From contig JBLKRX010000009.1 in assembly GCA_047608075.1 (NCBI GenBank), forward strand, positions 62,001 through 126,000: a DNA stretch of 64,000 bases, in the 5' to 3' direction. Source of the DNA: Ferdinandcohnia humi_A. GTDB taxonomy: Bacteria > Bacillota > Bacilli > Bacillales > Bacillaceae_L. Each line of letters begins with the position of its first letter. Positions within the stretch are counted from its first letter, which is position 1. Below, in pieces: positions 16,656 through 24,966 of the stretch. The notes under the pieces were generated by a model. It did no database searches. It saw nothing but the letters and a program-made list of their open reading frames with translations, and was not told the origin of the DNA. The position numbers and the translations under genes were made by a program.

Positions 16656-16673
16656 ATGCAAATTGCATGCCAA
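16656..16673 (-). promoter_or_regulatory. Sigma-54 (-24/-12) promoter of kamA
   Basis: Minus strand TTGGCATGCAATTTGCAT fits the consensus TGGCACG-N4-TTGCA with one mismatch and exact GG/GC spacing. The predicted transcription start near 16647 leaves a leader of about 23 nt with the ribosome site. The neighbouring enhancer-binding protein gene supports the call. Confidence 0.8.
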
Positions 16674-16703
16674 AATTTAAGTAGGAAGGAGGTAAATTAT
16701 TAT

Positions 16704-18095
16704 TTATTGTAAACTTTGTTTTTGTTTCAGAATTTTGTATTGCAGAGTCTGACGAGGTATTTGTAGGAGTTTGGCTGCTTGATTAATATTTCCCCCGGTT
16801 GTACGTAGAGCAGAATCAATAAGCTCATTCTCCGTATCTTGTAGTGCTTGACGCAGTGGTTTTATCGTTTTTAAACTAGGCTCTTTAAACTTTTCCGTGG
16901 AATGAGTGATATGTCTCGGCAAATGTTGTTGAGTTACCTTTTCACCATCCGTCATAATCATTGCATGCTCAATTATGTGCTTAAGTTCTCGTACATTACC
17001 TGGCCATGCATACTGTCCGAATAACTGCAATACTTCATCTTCAACCTTATCGACATTTTTTTGAAAGCTATGGTTATATAACGAGACAAAGTAATCAACC
17101 AGGTAAGGAATATCCTCAAGCCTGTTACGCAATGGAGGGATTTCAAGCGAGAAAACATTTAAACGGTAATATAAATCTGGCCTTAGCTCATTATCTTTTA
17201 CACATTCAGCAGGATATTTATTTAATGCAACAATTACTCTCACATCAACCTGAAACGTTTTCGAGCTTCCAATTCGTCTTACCATTCCGTCTTCGAGTAC
17301 ACGAAGCAATCTAGACTGTAATTCTAGGGGCATTGAATTAATTTCGTCAAGGAAAAGGGTTCCTCCATGAGCAATTTCAAATAGTCCTGCACGGTCAACT
17401 GCCCCTGTATAGCTTCCCTTAACCGTTCCGAACAGTATACTCTCTAGGAGGCTTTCGGGCAATGCTGCACAATTTTGTGCAATAAAAGGTGCCTGTTTTC
17501 GAGCGGAAGCATTATGGATAGCTTGAACAAGCAACTCCTTCCCAGTACCGGTCTCACCATAAATAAGAACAGTGGAAGAGGATTTTGCCACCTTTGAAGC
17601 TTGTTGCTTCACTTCATTAAATTGAATATTTTTTGTTACTATATCCTTAAACGTGTATTTTGCACCGTAAAATTCATTTGGCTTTTTAGAGACTCCTTTT
17701 ACCTTTGATTGGAGATCCACTAGCTTATTTGATAATGTTTTAATCTTCGAATAATCTTTTCCTATTTCAACTGCGCCTATAAGTTTACCATCAACTTGGA
17801 TGGGCAATGTTGTGTTGATTGTATCAATTAACTTTCCCCATTTGTTTTTATAGGTTTGTGGAAGATGAAAAATGGGCTGCTTGGTTTGGATGACCTTTAA
17901 TAATGTACTAGATTCCCTTGTCAGGGAGGGAAACACCTCAAGGATATGCCTTCCTAGAACCTCTTCTTTATTCAATCCATCGTGCTCAGCAGCCACCTGA
18001 TTATAAAAGATTGTGATGCCTTCAGCATTCACAACATGAATAGCTTCATCAATACTATCTAAAATTGCCATTACCATTTCTTCACCGATATGCAA
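16704..18095 (-). CDS. Sigma-54-dependent transcriptional activator (PAS-AAA+-Fis)
   Basis: Enhancer-binding protein, 463 aa from the TTG placed 5 nt after AAAGGAGGTGGG; a longer frame to 18167 lacks a site. A PAS domain occupies about residues 10-115. The AAA+ domain has Walker A GETGTGKE near 180, the sigma-54 contact loop GSYTGA near 228 (variant of GAFTGA) and Walker B FLDEIN near 249. The C-terminus is a Fis-type HTH (GGNINQAAKLLQIPRQTLQ). Architecture resembles RocR and related amino-acid catabolic activators. It lies between yodP and kamA, so kamA and perhaps the yod genes are likely targets; lysine or beta-lysine as inducer is inference. Confidence 0.9.
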   Translation of the reverse strand: MHIGEEMVMAILDSIDEAIHVVNAEGITIFYNQVAAEHDGLNKEEVLGRHILEVFPSLTRESSTLLKVIQTKQPIFHLPQTYKNKWGKLIDTINTTLPIQVDGKLIGAVEIGKDYSKIKTLSNKLVDLQSKVKGVSKKPNEFYGAKYTFKDIVTKNIQFNEVKQQASKVAKSSSTVLIYGETGTGKELLVQAIHNASARKQAPFIAQNCAALPESLLESILFGTVKGSYTGAVDRAGLFEIAHGGTLFLDEINSMPLELQSRLLRVLEDGMVRRIGSSKTFQVDVRVIVALNKYPAECVKDNELRPDLYYRLNVFSLEIPPLRNRLEDIPYLVDYFVSLYNHSFQKNVDKVEDEVLQLFGQYAWPGNVRELKHIIEHAMIMTDGEKVTQQHLPRHITHSTEKFKEPSLKTIKPLRQALQDTENELIDSALRTTGGNINQAAKLLQIPRQTLQYKILKQKQSLQ

Positions 18096-18141
18096 GAGTT
18101 CCCACCTCCTTTGAACAGGTGTTACTTCATGATGAAATATC

Positions 18142-18166
18142 GGCACTTCATGCCAAAAATTCGGCA
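18142..18166. promoter_or_regulatory. Overlapping inverted repeats upstream of the activator gene
   Basis: Three alternating half-sites, GGCA (18142-18145), TGCC (18151-18154) and GGCA (18163-18166), give two overlapping inverted repeats (GGCA-N5-TGCC and TGCC-N8-GGCA). TTCAT-G-ATGAA is adjacent at 18126-18136. These could be binding sites of the activator itself. They lie between the yodP stop and the activator start, at about 1.5 kb from the kamA promoter. Confidence 0.45.
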
Positions 18167-18194
18167 CATACCCTTTTGGAATATTATATCTAAT

Positions 18195-19061
18195 CTAAAC
18201 TTCAATCTCTTTAGATAAATCCTTAACCCAAACATTCATGTCTTCGATTTTATCAAATATATAACAATTGTTTGTTAGTCTCCCAGTATATGAATATCCT
18301 AACTGGAAAAAGCATTGGTTCATTCCATAAGACAATGCTCTCGCAATCGAGTAGGCACAGTAGACTCCATTTTTAACTAGTTCCTTTTCTAATTGGATGA
18401 GAAGTGTCTTCATTAGACCATGTTTACGAAAAGAAGGTAGAGTAGCACAATCAGTAAGCTCTGCATTATGAAATGTTGAGTTCAATTCTGCGGAGGCAGA
18501 ACTAACGATTTTACCATTATCTTCTACTACATAAAAAATTGTTTGATCATTCATTGTACGTTCTATATAAGTTGGATTGTTCAAAGGTGTAGGGTAAATT
18601 TGAAAAACTTGACTGTAGAGACTTGCTAGTTCGGTTGAGTCTTGTGGAACTGCTTTTCGGATACGAAATGCAGTTGTATTATTCAGTGATTTTTCTATCT
18701 GCTTGTTTTGGATGTTCGTTAAGAGCTTCTCTTCCTCCATCCACAAATCACTATTTCTTCTTTCATTTTTATAGTATTTTGTTAGAAAATATGCATCGCT
18801 GCCACTAAAGTATTTCATGATAACTGCTTCAATCACATAGCCTTCAGCCATAAAAACAAACAAATCCTCATATCGTACCTTACAAATCATTTTTTCAAAT
18901 TGGTTACTGATTGCTATCGTATTGATTTCTCTTAGGAGATTCCTTACGTTACCACGATATTCCTCAAGCTTTAAACGGCGGTTAAAATAGTCTAGAATGA
19001 TACTTGCTTGATATGTAGCATCGACAATTTCTTTTTGATCGCTGTATTTTTCGTTAGACAA
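18195..19061 (-). CDS. yodP: Beta-lysine N6-acetyltransferase (AblB/YodP type)
   Basis: GNAT enzyme expected to acetylate the epsilon-amino group of beta-lysine. 288 aa from a TTG start behind AGGAGG. An N-terminal domain of about 125 residues precedes the GNAT core (FRIRKAVPQDSTELASLYSQ, then TDCATLPSFRKHGLMKTLL with the acetyl-CoA loop near residue 215). Methanogens pair the same two enzymes as ablA/ablB to make the osmolyte N-epsilon-acetyl-beta-lysine. Here a catabolic set surrounds it, so acetylation may protect the epsilon amine during degradation. The activator gene follows 99 bp downstream. Confidence 0.85.
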   Translation of the reverse strand: MSNEKYSDQKEIVDATYQASIILDYFNRRLKLEEYRGNVRNLLREINTIAISNQFEKMICKVRYEDLFVFMAEGYVIEAVIMKYFSGSDAYFLTKYYKNERRNSDLWMEEEKLLTNIQNKQIEKSLNNTTAFRIRKAVPQDSTELASLYSQVFQIYPTPLNNPTYIERTMNDQTIFYVVEDNGKIVSSASAELNSTFHNAELTDCATLPSFRKHGLMKTLLIQLEKELVKNGVYCAYSIARALSYGMNQCFFQLGYSYTGRLTNNCYIFDKIEDMNVWVKDLSKEIEV

Positions 19062-19168
19062 CTGAAAATCCTCCTACATAACCTATTTCTCGAATTTTTT
19101 ACCCGAACCTACATAAGTGGACCTAGTTTTTGCTAGTAGTCCATTAATTCTATTATTCTATCTTACCA

Positions 19169-20440
19169 TTAATCTTCAGAAACTTCACACCAAGCAAGGA
19201 TTGTACATGCTATGATTTCAGCAACTTCAAACATTCGATCAAGCTCGATATATTCATTTGGATAATGAGCTACCTCTGTTGTTCCCGGTCCAAATACAAG
19301 AGTTGGAATCTCACCAACTGCTGTTAACAATCCTCCATCTGTCCCCCATGGAGATGCTTCAATCACTGGTTCTGTTTCCTTCACTTCTTTAAAACTCTTT
19401 CTTAAGAGGTGTAGAAGTTCATGCTCTGGATCAATTGTCCCTGGCACCCAACGCGCTCCAAACCAATCTAGTTCAACTGGATAATCTAGAAACCAGGGAT
19501 CGATCTCTGGTAATTTTCGGAGCCATTTATTCATCTCCGTTTTCGCATTATCTATTGTTTCCTCTGGTGCTACACCCATTCGTCCTTCGATTGTAACCAA
19601 ATCCGGTACAGATGATGGCCAATTTCCACCATTAATTTTGCCAATATTGATTGGAACTGGTATCGGTGTATTATTATATAAGGGGTCAGATATAGATGCA
19701 TTCCTAATCATTTCAAGCTTTAATAAATGCTTTATAACAATCATACTTTTTTCGATGGCACTAACTCCTTCATATCGTGTCCCTCCATGGGCTGATCGCC
19801 CACGAACATGAACTTTAAACCACAAAGACCCTTGCTGTTTAGGGAAAATCTTCATATTTGTAGGCTCTGGAATAATAGCACCGTCTGCTTTATAGCCTTT
19901 TAAAATAGCAGCTAGTGTACCTGCTCCACCACTTTCTTCCTCTATTACACTCTGAAAGATTACATCACCCTTCAAGCGAATTCCCATTTCCTTAATGGCT
20001 TCTAAAGCTAAAAGCAATGCAACATTCCCACCCTTCATATCGGTGGAACCACGTCCGTATAATTTTCCGTCCTTTACTTCAGCAGAGTATGGATCATACT
20101 CCCAATTGGCTTTATCTCCCTCTGGAACTACATCTATATGGCCGTTTAATAGGAGAGACTTTCCTCCTCCTGAACCTTTCAATACTCCAACTACATTTGG
20201 ACTATTCATAAAGTTATTTCGTGGTGATACAAAATATGGATGGTTCAATAGAGTTGTTCCATTTGGCTCCCAGATATCAATTTCAAGCCCAAGCTCTCTA
20301 CATTTCTCAATCACAATTGCTTGTGATGATCCTTCATTTCCTTGAAGGCTGGGTTCTTGTACTAGTTTCTTTAACAGACGAATTCCTTTTCCCCGATTTT
20401 GTTTGATCCATCTACGAATCATCTCTTTTTGATCGCCCAA
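19169..20440 (-). CDS. yodQ: M20-family deacetylase (ArgE/DapE-like), YodQ
   Basis: Zinc metallohydrolase, 423 aa from the TTG 5 nt behind AAGGGGGAG; the upstream in-frame ATG lacks a site. Motifs are LLNGHIDVVPEG (first metal His/Asp), GRGSTDMKGGN (bridging Asp), and EEESGG (catalytic Glu and metal Glu). The dimerisation lid domain follows from about residue 200 (FKVHVRGRSAHGG). Family members remove acyl groups from amino acids. In this cluster a 4-acetamidobutyryl or N6-acetyl substrate is plausible, but that assignment is by context only. Confidence 0.85.
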   Translation of the reverse strand: MGDQKEMIRRWIKQNRGKGIRLLKKLVQEPSLQGNEGSSQAIVIEKCRELGLEIDIWEPNGTTLLNHPYFVSPRNNFMNSPNVVGVLKGSGGGKSLLLNGHIDVVPEGDKANWEYDPYSAEVKDGKLYGRGSTDMKGGNVALLLALEAIKEMGIRLKGDVIFQSVIEEESGGAGTLAAILKGYKADGAIIPEPTNMKIFPKQQGSLWFKVHVRGRSAHGGTRYEGVSAIEKSMIVIKHLLKLEMIRNASISDPLYNNTPIPVPINIGKINGGNWPSSVPDLVTIEGRMGVAPEETIDNAKTEMNKWLRKLPEIDPWFLDYPVELDWFGARWVPGTIDPEHELLHLLRKSFKEVKETEPVIEASPWGTDGGLLTAVGEIPTLVFGPGTTEVAHYPNEYIELDRMFEVAEIIACTILAWCEVSED

Positions 20441-20596
20441 GCTATCTCCCCCTTTATTTCTATACATTGACGAAAAAATATTACTTACCAACCATCCTTT
20501 TTTAAAATCATATTCTTAACACTGTTGGAGGGCAGTTACTACTGATCAACTACCCCTTTAAATCTATCTTCAAAAAAATTTATCAATGGAAATAAA

Positions 20597-21259
20597 TTAG
20601 GCTATATGAATAATCGAATCATTCAACTTAAGTTTAGCATTTGTGTTTTTAACTACATCCTCAATACTGTATGGCTTCATTACTTCTATAAGCTCTAGCC
20701 CTTCGTTTGTTACTTCAATCACAGCCATTTCTGTTATGATAAGATCGACACAACTTTTTGAAGTTAGAGGTAAGCTGCACTCCTTTACAATCTTTGAGTT
20801 ACCGTTTTTATCGATGTGATTCATTAATACAATTACCTTTTTTGCTTTTTGTGCCAACTCCATTGCTCCTCCCATGCCTGGGATACGCTTTCCAGGTACA
20901 ATCCAATTCGCGAGGTCTCCTTTTTCACTCACCTGTAGGGAGCCTAATATCGTAATATCAATATATCCTCTTCGAATCATTCCAAATGCTATCGAACTAT
21001 CAAAATACGATGACCCTGAAACAGTTGTCACCGGATATCCAGCTGCATTACAAATATTCTCATCTTCACTGCCCTTTACTGGACTAGGCCCTATTCCCAA
21101 AATTCCGTTCTCGGCATGAACCATCACATTGATTCCATCAGGAAGATGATTTGGAACAAGTGAAGGAATACCAATACCTAAATTAACAATCATTCCATCC
21201 TTTACTTCCTGTGCTGCACGCCACGCAATCTTATTTCGAATATTTACTCCCATACCCAT
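20597..21259 (-). CDS. yodR: CoA-transferase, beta subunit (YodR)
   Basis: Family I 3-oxoacid CoA-transferase B subunit, about 220 aa. The ENG motif in HAENGILGIGP near residue 50 contains the active-site glutamate that forms the acyl-CoA thioester. The start is the ATG 8 nt after AAAGGGGTG, inside the end of yodS, an overlap that fits a stoichiometric heterodimer. Substrate is unknown; a beta-keto acid from lysine would suit the cluster. B. subtilis scoA/scoB are the closest familiar paralogues. Confidence 0.88.
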   Translation of the reverse strand: MGMGVNIRNKIAWRAAQEVKDGMIVNLGIGIPSLVPNHLPDGINVMVHAENGILGIGPSPVKGSEDENICNAAGYPVTTVSGSSYFDSSIAFGMIRRGYIDITILGSLQVSEKGDLANWIVPGKRIPGMGGAMELAQKAKKVIVLMNHIDKNGNSKIVKECSLPLTSKSCVDLIITEMAVIEVTNEGLELIEVMKPYSIEDVVKNTNAKLKLNDSIIHIA

Positions 21260-21939
21260 TTCCAATTCACCCCTTTGCTTTTGATAATCATATCAACATA
21301 AATACCAGGTGTGATTATTTCTTCTGGGTCCAATTCTGAAAGTGGTACAATCTCATCTACTTCAGCTATTGTAAATTTACCTGCCATCGCAACAAGGGGA
21401 TTCATGTTTCGTGCACTTTTGTCATATACAAGGTTTCCGAATGTGTCAGCCTTTTTGGCATACACGATTGAAACATCCGCTGTTAGTGGTGTTTCAAGTA
21501 AGTACTCTTTATCGTCAACTATTATTCGTTTCTTACCGTGCGAGACAATGTCGTTGTCTATTCCTACGTCGACTAAGATGCCTCCTAATCCAACACCACC
21601 AGCGCGAATTCTCTCTGCAAGTGTCCCCTGTGGAGAAAATTCAATCTCCAGTTTCCCTTCTGTCATTAACTGACCAGCGATAGGGTTAGAGCCTATATGT
21701 GAAACAATGCATTTTCTAGCATGGCCTCTACTTACCAGTCTTCCGATTCCAATATTAGGGAAACCCGTATCATTGCCTATTACAGTTAAATCTTTTACCC
21801 CTTTGTTCAATAATCCCTCAATTAGAGTTGGTGGAGATCCTATCCCACCAAATCCTCCAAACATTAGTGTCGTACCATCATTAATATATGAAAGTGCTAC
21901 CTCTAAGGTAGAAATCTTATTGTATCTATTCTCAATCAC
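21244..21939 (-). CDS. yodS: CoA-transferase, alpha subunit (YodS)
   Basis: Family I CoA-transferase A subunit, 231 aa, GTG start behind GGAGGGG. The glycine-rich CoA loop is MFGGFGGIGSPPTL near residue 25, and FSPQGTLAERIRAGG and the YAKKADTFGNL block are family motifs. It lies 15 bp downstream of yodT and overlaps yodR by 16 bp, so yodT-yodS-yodR are surely one transcript. It works with YodR to move CoA from a donor such as succinyl- or acetyl-CoA to a 3-oxo acid. Confidence 0.88.
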   Translation of the reverse strand: MIENRYNKISTLEVALSYINDGTTLMFGGFGGIGSPPTLIEGLLNKGVKDLTVIGNDTGFPNIGIGRLVSRGHARKCIVSHIGSNPIAGQLMTEGKLEIEFSPQGTLAERIRAGGVGLGGILVDVGIDNDIVSHGKKRIIVDDKEYLLETPLTADVSIVYAKKADTFGNLVYDKSARNMNPLVAMAGKFTIAEVDEIVPLSELDPEEIITPGIYVDMIIKSKGVNWKWVWE

Positions 21940-21954
21940 TATTCGTCCCCTCCA

Positions 21955-23316
21955 TTATGCCGGTATAACACCAGCTATACGTAATTCCTTCTCAACATCA
22001 GACAGTGTTTGACTAAGTAAGATAATTATTTCATCTATTTGGTCACAAGTAATCGTTAATGGAGGAGCGATCAGTATTGCATCCCCGCCTATTCCTTCAA
22101 TTCCAGCAGCTGCAGGGTATAATAACAGACCATTTAGTTGTGCTTGTTTTACAATCATGGTTGTAAGATCGATTTCCTTTTTAAACGGGAATTTAGTTAT
22201 CATGTCTGATACAAATTCTATACCACACAACATACCCTTCCCTCTGATATCTCCTATGATTGGATATTTTTTTTGCAATTCTAGCAATTTACTAAACATG
22301 TATCTACCATTTTTCTCGGCAGCTTCTACAAGATTATTAGATTCAATATACTTTAAAACGGCTAAAGCTACTGATGCAGATTGAGGATTCGCACTGTACG
22401 TATGACCACTCATAATAAGCCTTGAGCCTTTTTTTATTGGCTCCATTATTTTCTCGCTAACTAAAGTTGCAGCAATTGGTGTATAACCTGCGCTCATTCC
22501 CTTACCAAGCGTAATAATATCTGCGTTTGTTTCCCAGTGTTCTAATGCAAACATCTTACCAGTTCTTGCAATTCCCGTCATAACCTCGTCCGCAATAAAT
22601 AAAATATTATGTTTCTCACAAATTTTTTTAATAACTTGATAGTATCCATCAGGAGGTACGATTGCACCACCAGCCGCACCAATAATTGGTTCTGCGATAA
22701 ACGCTGCAATATGTTCAGCACCTATTCGATTAATAGCCTTTTCTAATTCATATGCACATAAATAATTGCAGCTTGGATAGGTTGTATCATAAGGACATCT
22801 AAAACAATATGGTGGTGATATTGTCGGATAATCCTCTAACAAAGAAACAAATCTTGCTCTCCTTACTGTATGACCTGACATTGATAAGGCACCAATCGTG
22901 ATCCCGTGATAACTCATCCATCGGGACAATATTTTATTTTTTCCCTTTACACCTTTTTCCTGCCAATATTGAATCGCAATTTTCATTGCGGTTTCAGTTG
23001 CTTCAGATCCACTGTTCACAAAAAAAGACCAGTATCCACCATCTGCTCCTTTTGCCAATTCACTTAATTTTGTAGCTAATTTTTCTGCAGGCTCACTTGT
23101 AAACTGAGAGCGATAGACAAATGAAATTTTATTGGCCTGCTTTTCCATTTCGTCAATGATTTCCTTTACTCCATGACCAATACTTGCTGTAATTGCCCCT
23201 GATGACCCATCAATGTATTTTTTTCCGTCTGTATCATAAAGATATATCCCATCACCATGACTTATCATTGGATACTCTTTATCTAATAACGGCTTGATTA
23301 AGCGGGTCTCCTCCAT
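21955..23316 (-). CDS. yodT: Class III PLP aminotransferase (YodT)
   Basis: Fold-type I omega-amino-acid aminotransferase, 453 aa. PLP-binding features are the SGSEATETAMK phosphate region near residue 103, IADEVMTGIARTGK near 240, and the Schiff-base lysine in TLGKGMSAGY near 272. A cysteine-rich stretch CFRCPYDTTYPSCNYLC near residue 180 is unusual and could be a structural metal site. Placed with kamA/yodP and the CoA-transferase, it is the best candidate for N6-acetyl-beta-lysine transaminase, giving a 3-oxo acid. The functional call rests on context. Confidence 0.85.
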   Translation of the reverse strand: MEETRLIKPLLDKEYPMISHGDGIYLYDTDGKKYIDGSSGAITASIGHGVKEIIDEMEKQANKISFVYRSQFTSEPAEKLATKLSELAKGADGGYWSFFVNSGSEATETAMKIAIQYWQEKGVKGKNKILSRWMSYHGITIGALSMSGHTVRRARFVSLLEDYPTISPPYCFRCPYDTTYPSCNYLCAYELEKAINRIGAEHIAAFIAEPIIGAAGGAIVPPDGYYQVIKKICEKHNILFIADEVMTGIARTGKMFALEHWETNADIITLGKGMSAGYTPIAATLVSEKIMEPIKKGSRLIMSGHTYSANPQSASVALAVLKYIESNNLVEAAEKNGRYMFSKLLELQKKYPIIGDIRGKGMLCGIEFVSDMITKFPFKKEIDLTTMIVKQAQLNGLLLYPAAAGIEGIGGDAILIAPPLTITCDQIDEIIILLSQTLSDVEKELRIAGVIPA

Positions 23317-23444
23317 CGTAATCCTCCTTATTGTAATAATAGACTAGTAAATGAATGAAAACATTTTAATGAATAAGCCTACTATTACATCATATGTATG
23401 AACTGATTGATAATTTCGTTATAATTACGATGGAGAAATATAAT

Positions 23445-24353
23445 TTATTCATTTTTGAGGCTTTTATGAATCCAAATCGCAGCTTGCATCCCATCCCCCA
23501 TTGCTATAGTTGTTTGTTCTGAATGTACTGTAATATCCCCTGCCGCCCACACATGTTCAATATTTGTCTTTTTTGTACGTGGGTCAACAAGGATATGCTT
23601 ATTTTCAGTTCTTTCTATACCAAGCTGTGTTGCTAAATCGGATCTTACTTCATTTCCACCAAATCCTAAAAATCCACGATCTCCATTGATGATTAGACCG
23701 TTTTTTAACTTAACACCTAAAAATGTAGTGGTAGCTTCCTCTAGTAAGATCTCTTCAACATGGTCTTGTATATAAGAGATATTTTTTTGTTCTAGCTTCT
23801 TAGCTAATTCCCTATCGAGCTTGTTCCAATCATGATCTATATAAATAATATCTTTTGTCCAATACTTCAACGTTATTGCCATATTTGCACCAGGGTTCCC
23901 AGACCCAAGTACAATAACACGCTTGTCTAAGACCTCATAACCGTCACAATCAGGACAAATGTATATTGATAAGCCTAAACATTTGTAGATGTTTTTTATT
24001 TTCGGAATATTATCTTTAATACCGGTAGCAAGTAATAATCTTTCTGCAAAAAAAGAATCACCTGAACTACACTGTATTTGAAAAAAATTTTCCATCTTTT
24101 CAACTTTTATTACTTCATTATCAAAAAAAGAAACACCGTATCTTTGTGCTTGTTCCTTTCCTATAGCTCTGAGCGTTTCACCACTTACTCCTTCGGGCCA
24201 GCCAAGGATATTATGATAAGATCTACAGATTGATGAACGTCCATCATTTGAGTCAATTACTGCAATAGTATGCTTGTATCTCCCAAGTTGAATAGCAGCC
24301 TGTAAGCCCGCTATTCCACCACCGATAATTATACAGTTATATGTAGTAGCCAT
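23445..24353 (-). CDS. Thioredoxin reductase-like FAD/NAD(P) oxidoreductase
   Basis: 302 aa from the ATG behind AAGAGGTG (an upstream in-frame ATG at 24419 has no site). An FAD-binding IIGGGIAGLQAA motif sits at the N-terminus, a second nucleotide-binding VLGSGNPGANMA near residue 150, and the closing FAD motif HVWAAGDITV near 270. The redox site reads CPDCDGYE rather than CATC of ordinary TrxB, a pattern seen in ferredoxin- or other non-canonical TrxR-like enzymes. It is 128 bp upstream of yodT in the same direction. Whether it belongs to the lysine cluster is uncertain. Confidence 0.8.
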   Translation of the reverse strand: MATTYNCIIIGGGIAGLQAAIQLGRYKHTIAVIDSNDGRSSICRSYHNILGWPEGVSGETLRAIGKEQAQRYGVSFFDNEVIKVEKMENFFQIQCSSGDSFFAERLLLATGIKDNIPKIKNIYKCLGLSIYICPDCDGYEVLDKRVIVLGSGNPGANMAITLKYWTKDIIYIDHDWNKLDRELAKKLEQKNISYIQDHVEEILLEEATTTFLGVKLKNGLIINGDRGFLGFGGNEVRSDLATQLGIERTENKHILVDPRTKKTNIEHVWAAGDITVHSEQTTIAMGDGMQAAIWIHKSLKNE

Positions 24354-24570
24354 TTCGACACCTCTTAAAGTAAACAGATTACCTTTTATCTTTTGTTTGA
24401 AAACGGAAAAACTATTCATTAGATTTCAAGTTTACATAATAAAGTTATGGTTAATAATTTGCTTTCAAAAATTATTTCTACATATTCTTCAATTGACACT
24501 ATACCTCTAGTTAAAATCAACACATATAAAATAGAGTCATTGTTACAAAAGAATAACTTTTTACCCAATG

Positions 24571-24603
24571 AAAAATCCCCTTCACTTTAAGAGTGAAAGG
24601 GAT
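24571..24603 (-). terminator. Terminator of the YjcZ-type peptide gene
   Basis: Stem ATCCC-TTCACT / AGTGAA-GGGAT with one mismatch and a 5-nt loop, followed on the minus strand by TTTTT. Confidence 0.82.
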
Positions 24604-24611
24604 AAATTTGA

Positions 24612-24737
24612 TTATCGTACGTAAGAAGCACCAACAATAATCAATAAAATAAACAGAACAACGATTAAAACAAAACTGTTGTTATATCCGTATCCACCAT
24701 ATCCATGTCCGCAGTGATCATGATATCCGTAATGCAT
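24612..24737 (-). CDS. YjcZ-family sporulation peptide (41 aa)
   Basis: ATG behind AGGGAGATG. The N-terminal half is rich in His, Gly and Tyr (HDHCGHGYGGYGYNN) and the C-terminal half is one hydrophobic helix (SFVLIVVLFILLIIVGASYV). This is the layout of the YjcZ/SscA spore-assembly peptides, where the helix is nearly invariant. It has its own terminator and probably a sporulation promoter, which I did not identify. The 229-bp gap up to 24966 otherwise shows nothing clear. Confidence 0.85.
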   Translation of the reverse strand: MHYGYHDHCGHGYGGYGYNNSFVLIVVLFILLIIVGASYVR

Positions 24738-24966
24738 AGTGTCATCTCCCTTTCTTTGTATTTACACTTTTACGATATGAGCCTATAGGTTGTACTGTAT
24801 GTGCAGATGCCCATTTGAACTAAAAAATTTATAAAGTACTGGAAAAGTTCGAATTAGTTTCCAATTATTTGCAGGAACATATTGTGAGAATACTAGTTTT
24901 ATTGAATTTTTATTCATAATATTTTATAATAATCCAGACCACATATTAAGGGAAAGTAGGGTAACC

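Noticed and set aside
18139..18160. Sigma-54 promoter at the GGCA/TGCC repeats
   Set aside because: GG to GC distance is 8 nt instead of 10, so the -24/-12 spacing fails.
23317..23444. Sigma-54 promoter in front of yodT
   Set aside because: No TGGCA-N-TTGC pattern; only a CATACATA -10-like box of possible sigma-E type without a good -35.
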